DNA of 64,000 bases from Cystobasidium ongulense (taxonomy: Eukaryota; Basidiomycota; Cystobasidiomycetes; Cystobasidiales; Cystobasidiaceae), in the NCBI GenBank assembly GCA_022835595.1, contig BQUP01000001.1:2356001-2420000 (forward strand), read 5' to 3'. Numbering within the stretch: the stretch's first letter is position 1; the number at the start of each line of letters is the position of its first letter. A model generated the notes under the pieces. The model did not search any database. It saw only the letters and a list, made by a program, of their open reading frames with translations, and was not told the DNA's origin. This document shows, one piece after another, positions 43,423-55,940 of the stretch. The position numbers and the translations under genes are program-made.

Positions 43423-46400
43423 ATGCTCGCTCGTTTTTTATCTCAGTGCAGTCGCAGATCTGCCGCTCATCTCTGCCAAGCTCGACCATCCTTGAAAGCA
43501 GCAGCAGCCACATTCGGACCGCTTCAACCTGCATTGAACCGCAAGAGGTACGCAACCATGGCAGAATCGCTCTCAACCAAGTATCCAGAGTCATATGGTA
43601 GCTTCAAACGGTCAGCTGGCCCACTTTCCTTACAAGAGTCGTACAATCAACCCCATACCGTCACCAAGTGGACAAGCAGCAAGACTGGCTTGCGAGTCGT
43701 CTTGATCGATGTCGAGGGTAGGTATTCTCCCTCGTGGCTTGACAGTGAAGCAGACTGATATCAGTGCCCTGACCATGCTTGCACCTACAGGGCCTCTCTG
43801 CAACCTCTTTGGCACGGTCGCAACAGAGATCTTCGACGATTCCGGCTGTCCACACACTTTAGAGCAGTAAGCCGGTATCATTTGCATACAAGTTGTTAGG
43901 GCGCCACAGCATAGCTGAAGGATGTTGATCTACCTAGCCTCGTGTTTCTCGGATCGCAGCAGTACCCGTATAAAGGGATCTTGGATACTCTAGCTAACCG
44001 AGCTTTCGCTGCCGGTACCAATGCCTGGACAGATACGACCAATACCACTTATACCATTACCACCGCTGGAGAAGAAGGTTTCCTTCGAATCCTGCCGGTA
44101 TACATGGACCATGTCCTATACCCAACACTCAAAGATACAGGGTTCACCACGGAAGTTTACCACATCAACGGCAAGGGTGAAGATGCTGGAGTTGTATATA
44201 GTGAGATGCAGGGAGTCGAGAATGAGCCGTCTTCAAGGATGTTTGGAGAGCTACAGAAGACGCTGTTCCCTGAAGGAAGCGGCTACCGTAGTGAGACTGG
44301 AGGTCTGATGGACGCTCTTCGAGTTTTGGATATTGAAAAGATCCGAAAGTACCACAACAGCTACTACCTCCCACAAAATTTGTGCCTCTTCATTACTGGC
44401 AAAATCGACCCGACCAAGCTTCTAAAGGTCCTCACAGATGAGGTCGAGCCTACAATCGAGAAGAATCAGCAAGCAAAAGGACCTCGTCCTGATGGATGGA
44501 AGAGGCCGTGGGTCGAAACTGCCAGCAAGACCCCACCCGTGCTGGCAGAAGACAAAGTTGTCATTACCGAATTCCCGGAGAAGGACGAAAGTAAGTCTAC
44601 CAAACCTGCCCAGAGAGGCTTATATGTCTGATCAGGGTATTCTCGCAGGTATGGGTGAAGTGACTATGAACTGGATCGGCGCATCCTATCAAGACTTCCT
44701 CACAGAGAAAGCTTTGGACATACTTGCCTCGTACCTCAGCGATTCGGCGATATCTCCTTTACAGAAGCAGCTTATCGAAATTAACGAGCCATGGGCCACT
44801 GGTCTCGGCTTTGACGCGACAGACTACTCCACATCCATACTGCAGCTGTCCCTGTCTTCTGTACCAAGTGAAAAATTGGACAAGGTAGCTGAAGCCGTAA
44901 AAGATACTCTCCGCCGAGTATTAAAGACAGGCATCGACATTGACCGCATGACGATGATTCTCAATCGCGAGCAACGCAAGGTAAGTCGAATATTGAGCTA
45001 GTCCCTCCCTACTTCAAGCTTACACTCTCTTGCAGCTTCTGAACACTCTCGAGACGGATGCAAGTGACTCATTAACCATGGCCCTGGTGTCGGATTTCCT
45101 CTTCGGAGCTGAGGATAGCAGCGAGCTCCCGGAATCTCTCAACGATCTCAAAAGATTCAAAACGCTACAGAAGTGGACAGCGAGCGACTGGGCTGATTTG
45201 CTAGAGAAGTAAGAACTGTGATCACCTGGAACACGATGGAGCTAAGAGGACTTGTGTTGCCCAGATACTACTTAGAAAAGCCTTCTTTGACGATCATTGG
45301 CAAGCCGAGTGCAAAGTTGGCCGGTGATCTGCGCAAGCAAACAAAAGAAAGATTGGCGGAAAGGCAGAAAACTCTCGGCGAAGAAGGGCTCAAGAAATTG
45401 CAAGACAAGCTAGACGCCGCACAGCAGGAAAATGATATTGAAGCTCCGTCTGAAGTAATCTCGAACTTCAAGATCCCCGATGTCGGAGGGATCAGGTGGA
45501 TTAATGTAGACTCCGCTGCCGCCGGCAGCAATCCTCAAAGGTTCTCAAACAGAGTCCAATCGCACATCGAGACGGACGCTTCGGATCTGCCGTACTTTTT
45601 GCAATTTGAGCGTAAGCTATGCGTCACAAAACCTTGCCTTCGTCTTTTGCTGACGCTTCCGAGCGCAGAAATTCAATCCAACTTTGTCGAGATTAATATC
45701 TTCCTCGATGCGGCAGACTTAGCTCGCAATAAGGAGCTCCTAACTCTATACACAAGCTCATTCCACTCGCTCCCCCTCATTGAATCGGATGGCACACGAG
45801 TGCCCTACGATGAGGTGGTGAAACTACTCGAGACCGAAACCGTCGACTATGGTATCGCTTTTGGGAGTGCGTTGAGCGAACAACTAGAAATCAGCATCAA
45901 GGTTGAAAAGACCAAATACAAAGAGGCAATTGTTTGGCTGCGTAAGCTGCTGTTTGCTAGTGAATTCTCATCGGAGCGGTAAGTATCTTATCTTATGAAC
46001 AAATGAGCGGTCAAGGCTAAAGTAAATATAATCTCTAGACTGCGCATCACTGCGCAAAGATTGCTTCAAAACTTGCCTTCCGAAAAGCGAGATGGACTGG
46101 ATGTGGCCCTCGCTGTTTTCCGAGACCTAACTCTCGATTCCAAACGGAGCACGAACCTATCGCAGCAGCTGCTGTCGCGTCTGCAATCCACTCCTGCTGT
46201 GGTCGAAAGACTAAAGTCTGAACCAGAGCAGGTGATTGCCGACCTTCACGAACTTCGTAAAGCTTGTAAGCATCTAAGACAGCGTCAGAGTAAAGCAGGA
46301 CGTGATGATTACGACGCTGATGCCTGAGAAATGCCAGTGACCTCCACCAAGGGCATGCGCATTGCTGTAACAGGCGATATTCTGTCCATGTCCAACCCAG

Positions 46401-47624
46401 TATCCGCCTGGAAGGAGCACTTCCACGACTTCGAGGTGTGTACAGTTCCGCACAGATCGAATAATTGCATCGCTGAACTTTCTTTCCCGAAAGTCTGAAG
46501 CCCTTAAACCTGTTGTCTTCGGAAGGGACTGTCTTTCAGGCTTGGGTCGGTCACCCGCTCGCCAGGCAATAATTGCACCACTTGCTAGCATCGAGTCATC
46601 ATATAGTTACTTCATTGCTAAGGGGTGGGTTGCTCGGTAGCAGACGATACAATGACGTGGCTAAACATTACCTTTACAGGCCGGACACCTACGATCACGA
46701 AGATCTACCCGCGTTAACACTGGCAAAAATAGCATTGAATGCTCTGGAAGGATTGCTGTGGCGCAGTGTGCGAGGCGCTGGTCTTGCCTATGGCGCCAAC
46801 GTTTATACGGACGTCGAGCGAGGCTTCACGTATTTTAATGTAGGTCAACTTGAGAACCGATTGCGAGAAATCTGCTTACCCTCTGGTTTGCCTTTGTATA
46901 GATCTATCGGTCGCCTGATAGTGTGAAAGGTAAGGGGGAAATAGCTCTCGTCTGGTATTCCGACCGCGCTGATTTTTCTCGTACAGCATACGTTGCCGCC
47001 AAGAAAGCTCTCGAAGCTATGATTGCTGGCGATTTGGTATGTCTTCTTGGGCCGGTGTCACGTGTGATGCGCTTATATTATCTGTTTTTAGTTGCCGCTG
47101 GATCAGCTTCGACTTGATGGCGCGAAGAGCGAGTTGGCGTATTTCACAGCCAACTCCCAGTCTACGATTTCAAGAGCGGCTGGTGTGTCTTTTGCCAATC
47201 AGGCACTCAAGGGTATTCCTCAGAGCTACCAAAGGGACATCCTTGCCAAAGCGAAGGTAAGTAAAGCTTCTGACGTCAATAACATGCGTACATGCTGAAC
47301 ACAATTGGCTCCATCTGCCAGGACGTTACTGTGGAGCAAGTGAACGACGCAGTCCGCAAGTATATTCTGCCTGTCTTTGACCCTTCCACAGCCATTGCCT
47401 CTATCGCGAGTTCCAAAGATAAAGCCAGTGAAATGAAAGTACAACTTGAAACCCTCGGTTTCGATGTGCAGCTGCTGAATATATCTGGAACTGACGACGA
47501 TGCAAGCAGTTCCGATGATGATGGGTCAATGGGCAGCGAGTCTGGAGAGGAGGAATCGAGTCAAGACGAGTCAGGATCTTCAGGAAGCTGGCAAATGGAA
47601 GACGGTGATACTAAAATGAAGTGA
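43423..47624 (+). CDS. M16-family zinc metallopeptidase (yeast YOL098C/Sdd3-like)
   Basis: An 1115-residue pitrilysin-family peptidase. The inverted zinc motif HTLEH (residues 120-124) is split by intron 43867-43937. Nearby conserved segments are FDDSGCPH, GTNAWTDTTNTTYT, ILPVYMDHVLYPTL and AGVVYSEMQGVENE, and the C-terminal half has SVRGAGLAYGANVY. The inactive-like C-terminal domains complete the clamshell. A very acidic tail (DDDASSSDDDGSMGSESGEE) ends the protein. Fourteen introns: 43718-43790, 43867-43937, 44591-44648, 44981-45035, 45209-45264, 45612-45668, 45979-46038, 46266-46337, 46436-46493, 46625-46679, 46840-46901, 46930-46986, 47037-47091 and 47257-47321. The ATG at 43423 gives a presequence-like leader; ATG 43558 (MAESLSTKYPESYG) starts at the usual cytosolic form. 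Confidence 0.9.
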
Positions 47625-47845
47625 TTTCAAGGCGCATTGAACATTCACCGATTGTGTTCCCGGCATAGAAGCCACAGTGTACTTCGGAGATAGAACACTC
47701 GCACTTTGTTGTAATTGTACTATGCTAAGTTGTATGTCACACTCCATGCTATGAGATGCGTCGAGCTGCACTATGGTACACGATGCTTACTGCTGAAATC
47801 TATATGCTGCTCCTTCAAATCCACTCTAAATTACTTTGTGTGATC

Positions 47846-50800
47846 TTACAACCCCTTCAAACAAGCGAGAATCGCCTCTTCCAGCTTAGCAGCTCGGACG
47901 GGTTTGCTCAAATAAACGTCCATACCCATACCTAAGAACCGCTCCTCGTCTCCGGACACTGCATTGGCTGTCAACGCGATGATTTTGATATCCCTAACAG
48001 CGGCCTTTTCATGATTGCGGATAACACGGACGGCACTGCAAGAAAGCCGCTCATCAGTCTGACTGTCCAGTCTCAGATTTGTGCCTAGAAGGACTCACTC
48101 CGGCCCGTTCATGCGAGGCATCTCTATGTCCATAAGGACAACATGAGGAATCTCCCTCTCTATCTCCTCCAAGGCAAGAATGCCATCCTCAACGACTCGG
48201 ACCTTACCGAATTGCATTTTCTTCACAAGTGCCGAATAGACCTCTTGTAAAAGACTATAAAGCGAGCAGATGTCAGAGACTGTCGTTGGGTTGGTAGGCA
48301 GAAACGTGCTGGAGACTCACGCGTTGTCCTCGGCTATCAGAATAGAGACGTCTTCCCGCCTATCGGCGAGACACTTGCGTGTTTCCAGAGAACCAGGGGA
48401 TAGAATACCCGGATCGGTTCCTCTTCTGCTTTTGCTTGGCCGTACAGTCTCGCTTGGCTTTCGAAGCGGTATGTCTAAGCGCACGGTTGTGCCGACGCCC
48501 AAAGTCGAGTCTAGCGTGACTTTCCCTCCCATGAGCTCAGTGAGCTAAAGATTCGAGGCTTCCATCAGTCATGCCCGGGTCGCGCACCGTATTACTATGG
48601 TCACTTACTGTCTTGGCGATGGATAGACCAAGACCACTTCCTCCGAAGCGCCGAGCGATCGTAACGTTTCCTTGATGAAAGGGTTTAAACAGGTGGGGTA
48701 ATGTTTCTTTATCAATGCCAGTGCCCGTATCCTCCAACTGAAAGGTCATGAGAGAATCTTCCTCTCGCTCGTCTTGTTCGACACGGAGTGTTATACCACC
48801 ATGGCTTGTGAATTTAACAGCACTGCAAGACAAGAACGATGAAGTCGATTCAGCGTTCCGGACCCCTAGGGACGATTAACATGCACTTTTACCCACTTCG
48901 AGATGAAATTCGATAACACTTGCGCTAGACGCAGTCGGTCTCCTTGCAAGAGGCAGTTTGGTTTGATGTGTAAAATACGTTCAAAGTATATATTTTTAGC
49001 ATCTGCAAGACTAGCAAAGATATCCAAATCTTTCATGAGATCCGAAATGGAGAATGGTTCGTTTTCCAAATCCAGTTTGTTAGCTTCCATTTTTCCAAGG
49101 TCTAGAACCATTGAAACGAGTTGAAGAAGGACTTCTCCAGCTTGTAGCTGTTTCTGAACGAGTGCTTGGTGTTTCGAGCTTAAGCTCTCATCACGCAGCA
49201 GAAGCTCGCTAATACCCAGCATTCCAGAAATAGGTGTTCGTATCTCGTGACTTAGACTAGTGACAAAAATAGTCTTGAGTCTCGATGCTTCTCTTGCGGC
49301 TTCTTCACGAGCTGCTAGTTCAGCCCTTTCTTTCTGACTTTGGACCAAGGCCTTCTCTGCCCGGACCATAGCTGAGGTATCGGTGCATACAATAGCAAGG
49401 CCTGAACACTTGCGTGAAGGCGTAAGCGTATCGTAGACGGGTACAGTATCTACAGCTTTGTCTTCGTATAAAGGCGTAATACGGTATCTAAAGTTCGATG
49501 GTCCGACTGTGGTCGCAAACTCTCGCTCTGGAATGGTCTGAGGAAGGCGAAACAAACAAGTTAATAATTATGCAATGAACGGAGTGTGGAACGTGACCTA
49601 CCGAATCTCCCTGCTGAGCGAGCATAGCTTGTGCTTGTTCAGCACATTCCAAATCAGGCCACGCATCTTCCAATAATCTGCCCATAGCTTCTTCACCGGT
49701 AACGCCCAGTTTGTCGAGCGCTTCAGTGTATCCTTCGAAAAGGACGACCTTCCTCGTTGTATCAATAACAATTAGCGTTATAGCTGATGCTTTCAATACA
49801 GTCGATATATATTGTTGTGTCTGTACTGCTTTTTGCTGGGCGTCTATAAGCTCTTGACCATCTGTAAGGGTGCATACGAAGCCTGTAATCTTGTCGGTTT
49901 CATCATCACGTATACATCTTCCGCGTGCGATCATCCATCTATATTGTCCATCTTTATTCTTAACTCGGTACTGAAGATGAATATCACTTCCTGAGCGTAT
50001 AGCTTCACTGTATTTATCCACTGCGATCGAAACATCACTAGGGTGAAAAACGTCTGCCCACATTTCTCTTGAAGGTATTTTCATATCCCAGCCTGTATAA
50101 GCGTACCATTGAGGATTGAGATAGGTAATAATACCATCCCTGCCTGAGGTAAATAAGATTTGAGGCATGCATTCAACAGCGCCTTTATAAAACTCCAACG
50201 GTATACTAGGAGCTGAACCTTCAAGTTTTTCAGTGAGACCTGAGACGTCTCCAGGAATGACAGGGGGGTCTGATGGTTTGCGAGTAAAAGATGGTCTTTG
50301 AGCTGTACTGGAAATAGATCGTACAGATGATACATCATCGCATGGAATAGGTTCATTCATCTCATAAACGACCGGTTGAAACATGAGAACGGCATAATAA
50401 TGGGATGTTCTAGGATCTCCCTCTGGTGCCTCTATACGAGTGAGGTTCGTCCGCCACCACGTTTTCGACTCGCCACTGCACAGGCGCAAGAATGGTTGAC
50501 ATTGATTCTTCTCTCTCAACCAACTGTCTGTTGCTGTTCTTGTCCTCGAAGTACGGTTATAGTTGAAGCCGGGAGTTGAGCTTAGATCGATACTAGCAGC
50601 TGCACTATTCAAGCTCAATTTCGATTCACTCTTTCGTAAAGGTGATGCTGACGATTGTGCATTCACATTACTCCATCTGTCTCTGCTTCTATCTGGCGTC
50701 TCCGCAAAACCAGGTGTTGGAGTCGGTGTGGAATGTTCATAAGATTGCCTTACTACTTGACGATCTTGTAAAGTACGAGCAAGCGAGAAATGTGGCTCAT

Positions 50801-52055
50801 CTGACGATCTCACCAACCCGGAAGTAGCTATATCGATGTCATCGAACGCAGCATGCGCAAACACATCCGCAGAAATAATAGTTTTCGATATCGATGGCGG
50901 GGTATCTTTGCGTTTGGTAGATTTTGTTGATGATGGCTTGCCATTAGGTCTGCGTCGTTGACGTGTAGATGGGCCCGTTTGCTTATCGTCATCAAGGTGA
51001 GAGGAAGTAGATCTAGAAGATGATGCTAGAGCAGGTATTATTTCCTTTCCCGCTTCATTTGCATAAACGAGAACTTCCGAACTGTCGAATAGAAGGAAAG
51101 GAAGTCCTAGGTTCGCAAGGCACAAGTCACTCAAACCCAAAGGTAGAGTAGCGTACTCCGCTTTCGAGGTCATGCATTCCATGTCCGCCGAATGACGCTT
51201 CATATCCTGAATTGAAGAAAAGTAATCCGGGCCTTGGGATACTGTACTCGCAGAGTCTCCTTTACTTGATACCTTTGTATTTGGTCTGGTATTCAGATCA
51301 AGGACTGGATCGCTTCTCTGGTCGAAGAAAGTAGGTTTAGAATTTCGCTGTATGTCCTGTGCCTCGGCTTGCGGAAATGTGGCGCGGCTGATGGCAGTCG
51401 GACTAACCGGTGAGGTGGAGGGTGGTGGACTTTGAGAGGCAGTCGAGTGTGTTGTATTCTCTCTGTGTTGAGAGATAGACTTCCTTCGAAACCCGGATCT
51501 GATAGCTCTCACGAATGCCGATGTAGTTGTTATAGTAGTGGGTCCAGTCAGTGAAGGATGCACATTTTTAGAGTAGGAAGCTGCGTCGGGAGAAGGTACA
51601 GCTTCTTGGATCGATGAAGGTGATGCCAATTCAGGAGGTGTGCTGCTAGAATTACTATTATTGGTATTGGAAATCGACAAAAGCGAGGCTTGAGTAGTCG
51701 TAGTTTCTGCAGAGGACGATTTGCTACCTGTCGGAGAAGCTGACGAAGGCGGCTGGACTAGTACTTGCTTTGAGCTGGTGAACAGGAAGCGGCTTTTAGT
51801 TTTTCTCTTGGATGGACCTGTGGAGCTGCTGTTTGAAGGTCGTCTAGTTGCGAGACTGGCAGTAGTAGTAGTAGTGGGATCGTTTGTGCCAGCTTGATGA
51901 GAAGTAGTTGCTGGATGCTCCGAGATCACGCCGGCACCCGAGGATGGGTCGGAGGCGGATGAGCTGGAAGTAGCTGATGGTGTGCGTGTTCTCCTACTGC
52001 TGTTCTCCTCCTTGCTGCTGCTGCGCTGCTGAATTAAAGCAGAGGCGAGAGGCAT
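47846..52055 (-). CDS. PAS-containing hybrid histidine kinase
   Basis: A 1292-residue two-component sensor. About 600 Ser/Thr/Pro-rich, probably disordered residues come first, then a PAS domain (YLNPQWYAYTGWDMKIPSRE, about 620-735), a second PAS-like segment, and the dimerisation helix with the phospho-accepting histidine in SHEIRTPISGM (near residue 915). The ATPase domain has the N box NFISNAVKFTSHGG, G1 DTGTGID and G2 GSGLGLSIAK. A receiver domain ends the protein, with acceptor Asp in MDIEMPRMNG (near 1220), IAEDNA, ALTANA and the lysine of LSKPV. No membrane segment is seen, so it is probably cytosolic. Introns: 49538-49601, 48823-48896, 48545-48608, 48255-48320 and 48036-48098. The signal sensed is unknown; output probably runs through Ypd1. 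Confidence 0.92.
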
Positions 52056-52705
52056 GGATGCAGAGATCTGTGCCGTATCTGTATTCCAGCTGGCTGGGCG
52101 CTATTAACGTGATTGAGTGCTTAAAGGCGGTAGCCGAGGTATGGCGACTCGAAGCCAGCACTACTAGCTGACTGCCAATAACGCACTGAATGGCCTTGGA
52201 TACCAGCCAAAGTGGATCTCTTGTTCCTGCCCTGTCCTGTCCCGCTGTGAATGAGAGCCGTCTCGACAGCTCTTGTCAAGACTCGTGCCGCCACCAACTG
52301 TAATCGACAATAGTGATGGATATCCCAGCAGTGATGGTGGTTGTTGTGATGATGGCTGGATGGACATGCAGCTAGCAGTGTGTCCATCCATGTACAGCAG
52401 TGTCCCCTCTTCCTCCAGCGAATGCCAGTGATCTGCAGCCAGCTGGCGATGCGGCGACTTCGACAGCGGCAAGGCCTGGCCAACTCAGTCTGCGCGTTTT
52501 CCCTGCATCAACTGACCGCGCGGATAACTCACCGTAACTCGACCGCACTACAGCCAGATCATCATTCAGGACAATCAAGTAGTTACATTACCATTCAATT
52601 GAAGATCCCTCAATTGCTGCTGCAGGGACCAGCTTGCTGAAAGAGCACAAGAAAAGCAAAACTATAAACACAACTGGCAGTCGATCACGCTCATATGTAC
52701 GAGTG
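52056..52705. other. Divergent promoter region (histidine kinase / DHHC transferase)
   Basis: 650 nt separate the two start codons. The stretch carries overlapping ORFs in several frames without family signal. An in-frame ATG at 52634 would add 24 residues to the DHHC protein. Confidence 0.55.
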
Positions 52706-54715
52706 ATGAATGCACACGCAGACACGCGACAGCAACAGCAGCAGCATGCCGAGAATGATGACAATGTGAACATCAAGAACGATAACAAGGCCAAATCCCG
52801 CTGGTCAAACTGGGTGGAAGAGCAGAACCGCAGAAATGAGATCCGGGCCTCCAAGCCGGATAACATCCTTACTCTCAAGTTTGCAGGTATAGCTGGCATC
52901 ATCTTCCACACAGGCATTGCACTTCAAGCTAACTGATATCAAACATATAGTCGTCCTCTGCGTGGGCCTGCTCGTCTGGTGCTATTATGGTCAGTATCGT
53001 CTTCCATGCCAGACCAAAGCCACCGACCACCCTGACGTGACGGCCAAGCTGACGTATCGGTCGGTATTCCTTGCAGTCTATGTAGGCCGCATATGCACGC
53101 CTATGATTAGGCAAAGCAGCGGAGCTAGAGGGAGCAGAGCACAAGGCAGTGAGTGATACAATGCCCATCTCGCCAGTCGAGACCTACCTCGTTGACAAGT
53201 GCTGTTAATTAATCGGTCGCACGTTATAGTCATTTTCTTGATCTTTTTCAATGTACTATGGCTACTCTTGGCTTACAGCTATGCTCTAGTCTGTCTGACC
53301 CCTCCTGGATTCGCCAAAGATGTAGGTTGCCTAAATCTTCTATAGACTACGACAAGTTGGCTGACTTGGCGTGTTGAAAATCAAGGTCGTGCAGAGAGGT
53401 CCAAGACCTGAACCTCCACATCTACGCTATCCTCCCAATCAACAACAGTCTGCCTCTACCCTTTCGCACGACAACAACTTGATTGCTGGGCCACAATACA
53501 TGCCGCCAGCTCAATCTGCCAATGCCTCGTTACAAGATACTCAAAACGCGATCGCGAATACGATGCCGGCCCCAGCTTCGGATGCCTCTGAGCACACCCT
53601 CGTACAGCCAGTCATGACTGAACCAGAAATTAAAGCTAATAATACCGCTGTCCATGCTTCCGGTATGGTCCAGAACGCTCAGCTAGCTCATCCTTTGGAA
53701 GATACGCAAACAGTAGCAGACAAGTACGGCCAGACTGGTGCTTTAGGTGCTGGTATCGCCATTGCAGCAGCGGCTTTAAACACCAGAGCAGAACACAGCG
53801 ATCAGGCTGGTCGAACGGCTGTTACACCCGCTGCTTCTCAGCCGCCCGCTGCATATGTCGGAGCTACTCAAGCAACACACCATCAGGAAATGGTAGATGA
53901 AGGATCCTTTGAACCTAAAGTTCATCGTGAACCACCAGCCACAATGCCACTCCACCCTAATTCCCGATATTGCGAAAGATGCGAACTTGTTAAACCGTAT
54001 AGAAGTCATCATTGTCGGCATTGTGGGACTTGCATACTTGGTATGGATCATCACTGTCCTTGGATTGGACAATGCTGTGGTGCGAGAAATCACATTTACT
54101 TTGTAGTATTTTGCTTTTGGGCTTGTGTGAGTCGTCTTCTTTTTCATCGATTCACTTGAGCATATCAACACAGAACAAGCTGACATGCATTTCTGAATCT
54201 TGTAGATCTCTCTGGGATATGTCTTCATCACGCTTCTAATCGCTCTCATAGCTCCGAACATATCGCCAAAGCCCGGTTCACTCGACGTTCAAGCAGTAGT
54301 AATTTGTGCCATTGCAGCAGTTCTTTCATTCTTTACAGGAAGTATGTTGATGACACACATAATCTTAATATTAAATGGACAATCAACAATAGAGAGTATA
54401 CGTATTAGTGATATGAAACATCGTGAAACTTCAATTTTGAATTCAAAATATTCATTATTCGCTTTTAAATCCAAAACAAAAGAAAAAAGATTAATGGACA
54501 AAGAATGGGGTAAATTAGATACTGAAGCTCATTTATGGTATCAAGGTAATAAGAACACGAATTGGATGAATGTTATGGGAAGTAAGAGATTGTACTGGTT
54601 TATACCTCCACCTAGATATGCACCTGATAAAGGGGTAGAATATACACCCAACCCAAGACATGGTCCAAACGGAGAATGGAGAAGAAGAGAAGATTGGCCT
54701 AAGGAATTGCAGTAA
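52706..54715 (+). CDS. DHHC-type protein S-palmitoyltransferase
   Basis: A 544-residue four-helix membrane enzyme that attaches palmitate to cysteines. Two helices come early (VVLCVGLLVWCYYG and IIFLIFFNVLWLLLAYSYAL), followed by TPPG, and a long cytosolic insert precedes the zinc/catalytic region RYCERCELVKPYRSHHCRHC, MDHHCPWIGQCCGARN. Two more helices follow (ISLGYVFITLLIALIA, AVVICAIAAVLSFFTGSML) and a Ser-Thr-Ile-Glu motif in place of TTxE. Introns: 52887-52950, 52990-53076, 53149-53229, 53322-53385 and 54127-54205. Exon 3 (53077-53148) encodes VYVGRICTPMIRQ, which restores the phase between helices 1 and 2. It resembles the Pfa3 group most; the subfamily is uncertain. The last exon is notably AT-rich. 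Confidence 0.87.
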
Positions 54716-55081
54716 AAAAATAGTAGGTATACCCCAATCATTAGATGCTTTAATTTGTTTCTTGTGAAGTAATGATGTCGTTGTAAATTTATAACAATGT
54801 AGCCAAATGAAACATACAGTAATATCACGCTTAACGATGCAGACAGGCTAAAACATTACGGTGCCAGTGAGATGAATGCAATTTTGGTGGTATACAGAAG
54901 AAGTACGTGTACCTTGTCGCAACTGCCGCTATTCTCGATCACGTTGGTATGCCTCTGGCTTCGCACATACAAGCTGCTTCTTCCTCGCATTAGGGAGGGT
55001 CAAAGAAAGACATTTCATACGCACCGGATTACCTGACCTGCTTATTATCCTGCTGTAGGAGTCGGATTCTGAAACGTCAAT
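54716..55081. other. Intergenic, DHHC 3' end and YOS1 promoter
   Basis: AT-rich at first, then mixed. No gene, RNA or repeat recognised. Confidence 0.6.
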
Positions 55082-55678
55082 ATGGGTCTAGGGTGAGTTC
55101 TTGGAGAATTACAGAGCCATGCAACGACGCGCGCGCTGGTACCTGCTGCTTCAAGCAGAGTCCTGCTAGGTAGTATGGAGGCGCTGATACACAGGCTGTA
55201 CCGACAGACTCGGCAATATCCTTTACATCACCCTCTTATTGGTCAATGCAGTCGCGGTGCTAAATGAAGAACGATTCCTATCACGAAGTGAGCTTCCACA
55301 TCATCAACTTTAGGTCGGACAGCATACGAGCTTCACAGATGCTTTACAGATGCAGACAGAGTACTAATTGTTATCTTGCTCGTTCCTTCAGTCGGCTGGT
55401 CGCATTCAGCACTTCAACAAGCTCAATTTCAGCAATACAATGTCGATCCGGGATTCACTGGTGCTCAAGAAGGTCCAGGTGTCAAAGCGAGGCTTATCAA
55501 CTTAATAGGAGCGGTTAGAACAGTCATGCGGAGTAAGTTCCAAGGAACTTTGCAATGTTTTCGGGCGAAATCACAGTGTCTGACACCCTTTGCTCGCGCA
55601 TATTCGTTTCTGCACCCGATAGTACCGCTAATCCCGCTTAACATAGTCGTTATTCTGTATTCTATGGTTTTAGGGTAG
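55082..55678 (+). CDS. YOS1: Yos1/IER3IP1-like ER-Golgi transport protein
   Basis: A 95-residue protein spread over four exons: 55082-55092 (11 nt), 55208-55287, 55392-55532 and 55623-55678. Yos1 is an essential subunit of the Yip1-Yif1 complex on COPII vesicles. The spliced protein matches the family along its length: MGLGLGNILYITLLLVNAVA (membrane helix), VLNEERFLSRIGWS, then GVKARLINLIGAVRTVMRIP and the C-terminal helix LIPLNIVVILYSMVLG. Introns are 55093-55207, 55288-55391 and 55533-55622, longer than the local average. Phases match at every junction and the stop follows the family C-terminus exactly. The gene is easy to miss because no single exon exceeds 141 nt. SEC31, another COPII factor, lies tail to tail 262 nt away. 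Confidence 0.9.
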
Positions 55679-55940
55679 TTGTACGATCAGATTCTGTCAG
55701 CAATGGAAGTTCTTAGTCTTTGCATGCGCCTTGTCTATGATGTGCATTTCAACAGATGACACCCTCATCCAAAGAGCTAAGATCAAGATGAAAAGCTTTT
55801 CATTACGCACTACCGGCATCAAAAGTGGGGTTGATTCTATTCTTCCTTGCTTTCTAAGATTCCAATGAGGGGACGTAATTTTCGAGCAAAAAACAATTAA
55901 GCGTTAAAAAAAATCCCAACTACAATGCAATTTGACTAGA

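Noticed and set aside
52634-52705. 24-residue extension of the DHHC protein from ATG 52634
   Set aside because: It is in frame but has no conserved feature. It cannot be excluded; the downstream ATG was chosen as the more conservative start.
53077-53148. Reading 52990-53229 as one long intron of the DHHC gene
   Set aside because: An internal 72-nt exon with good sites encodes VYVGRICTPMIRQ, typical between the first two helices, and keeps the phase. It was accepted as exon 3.
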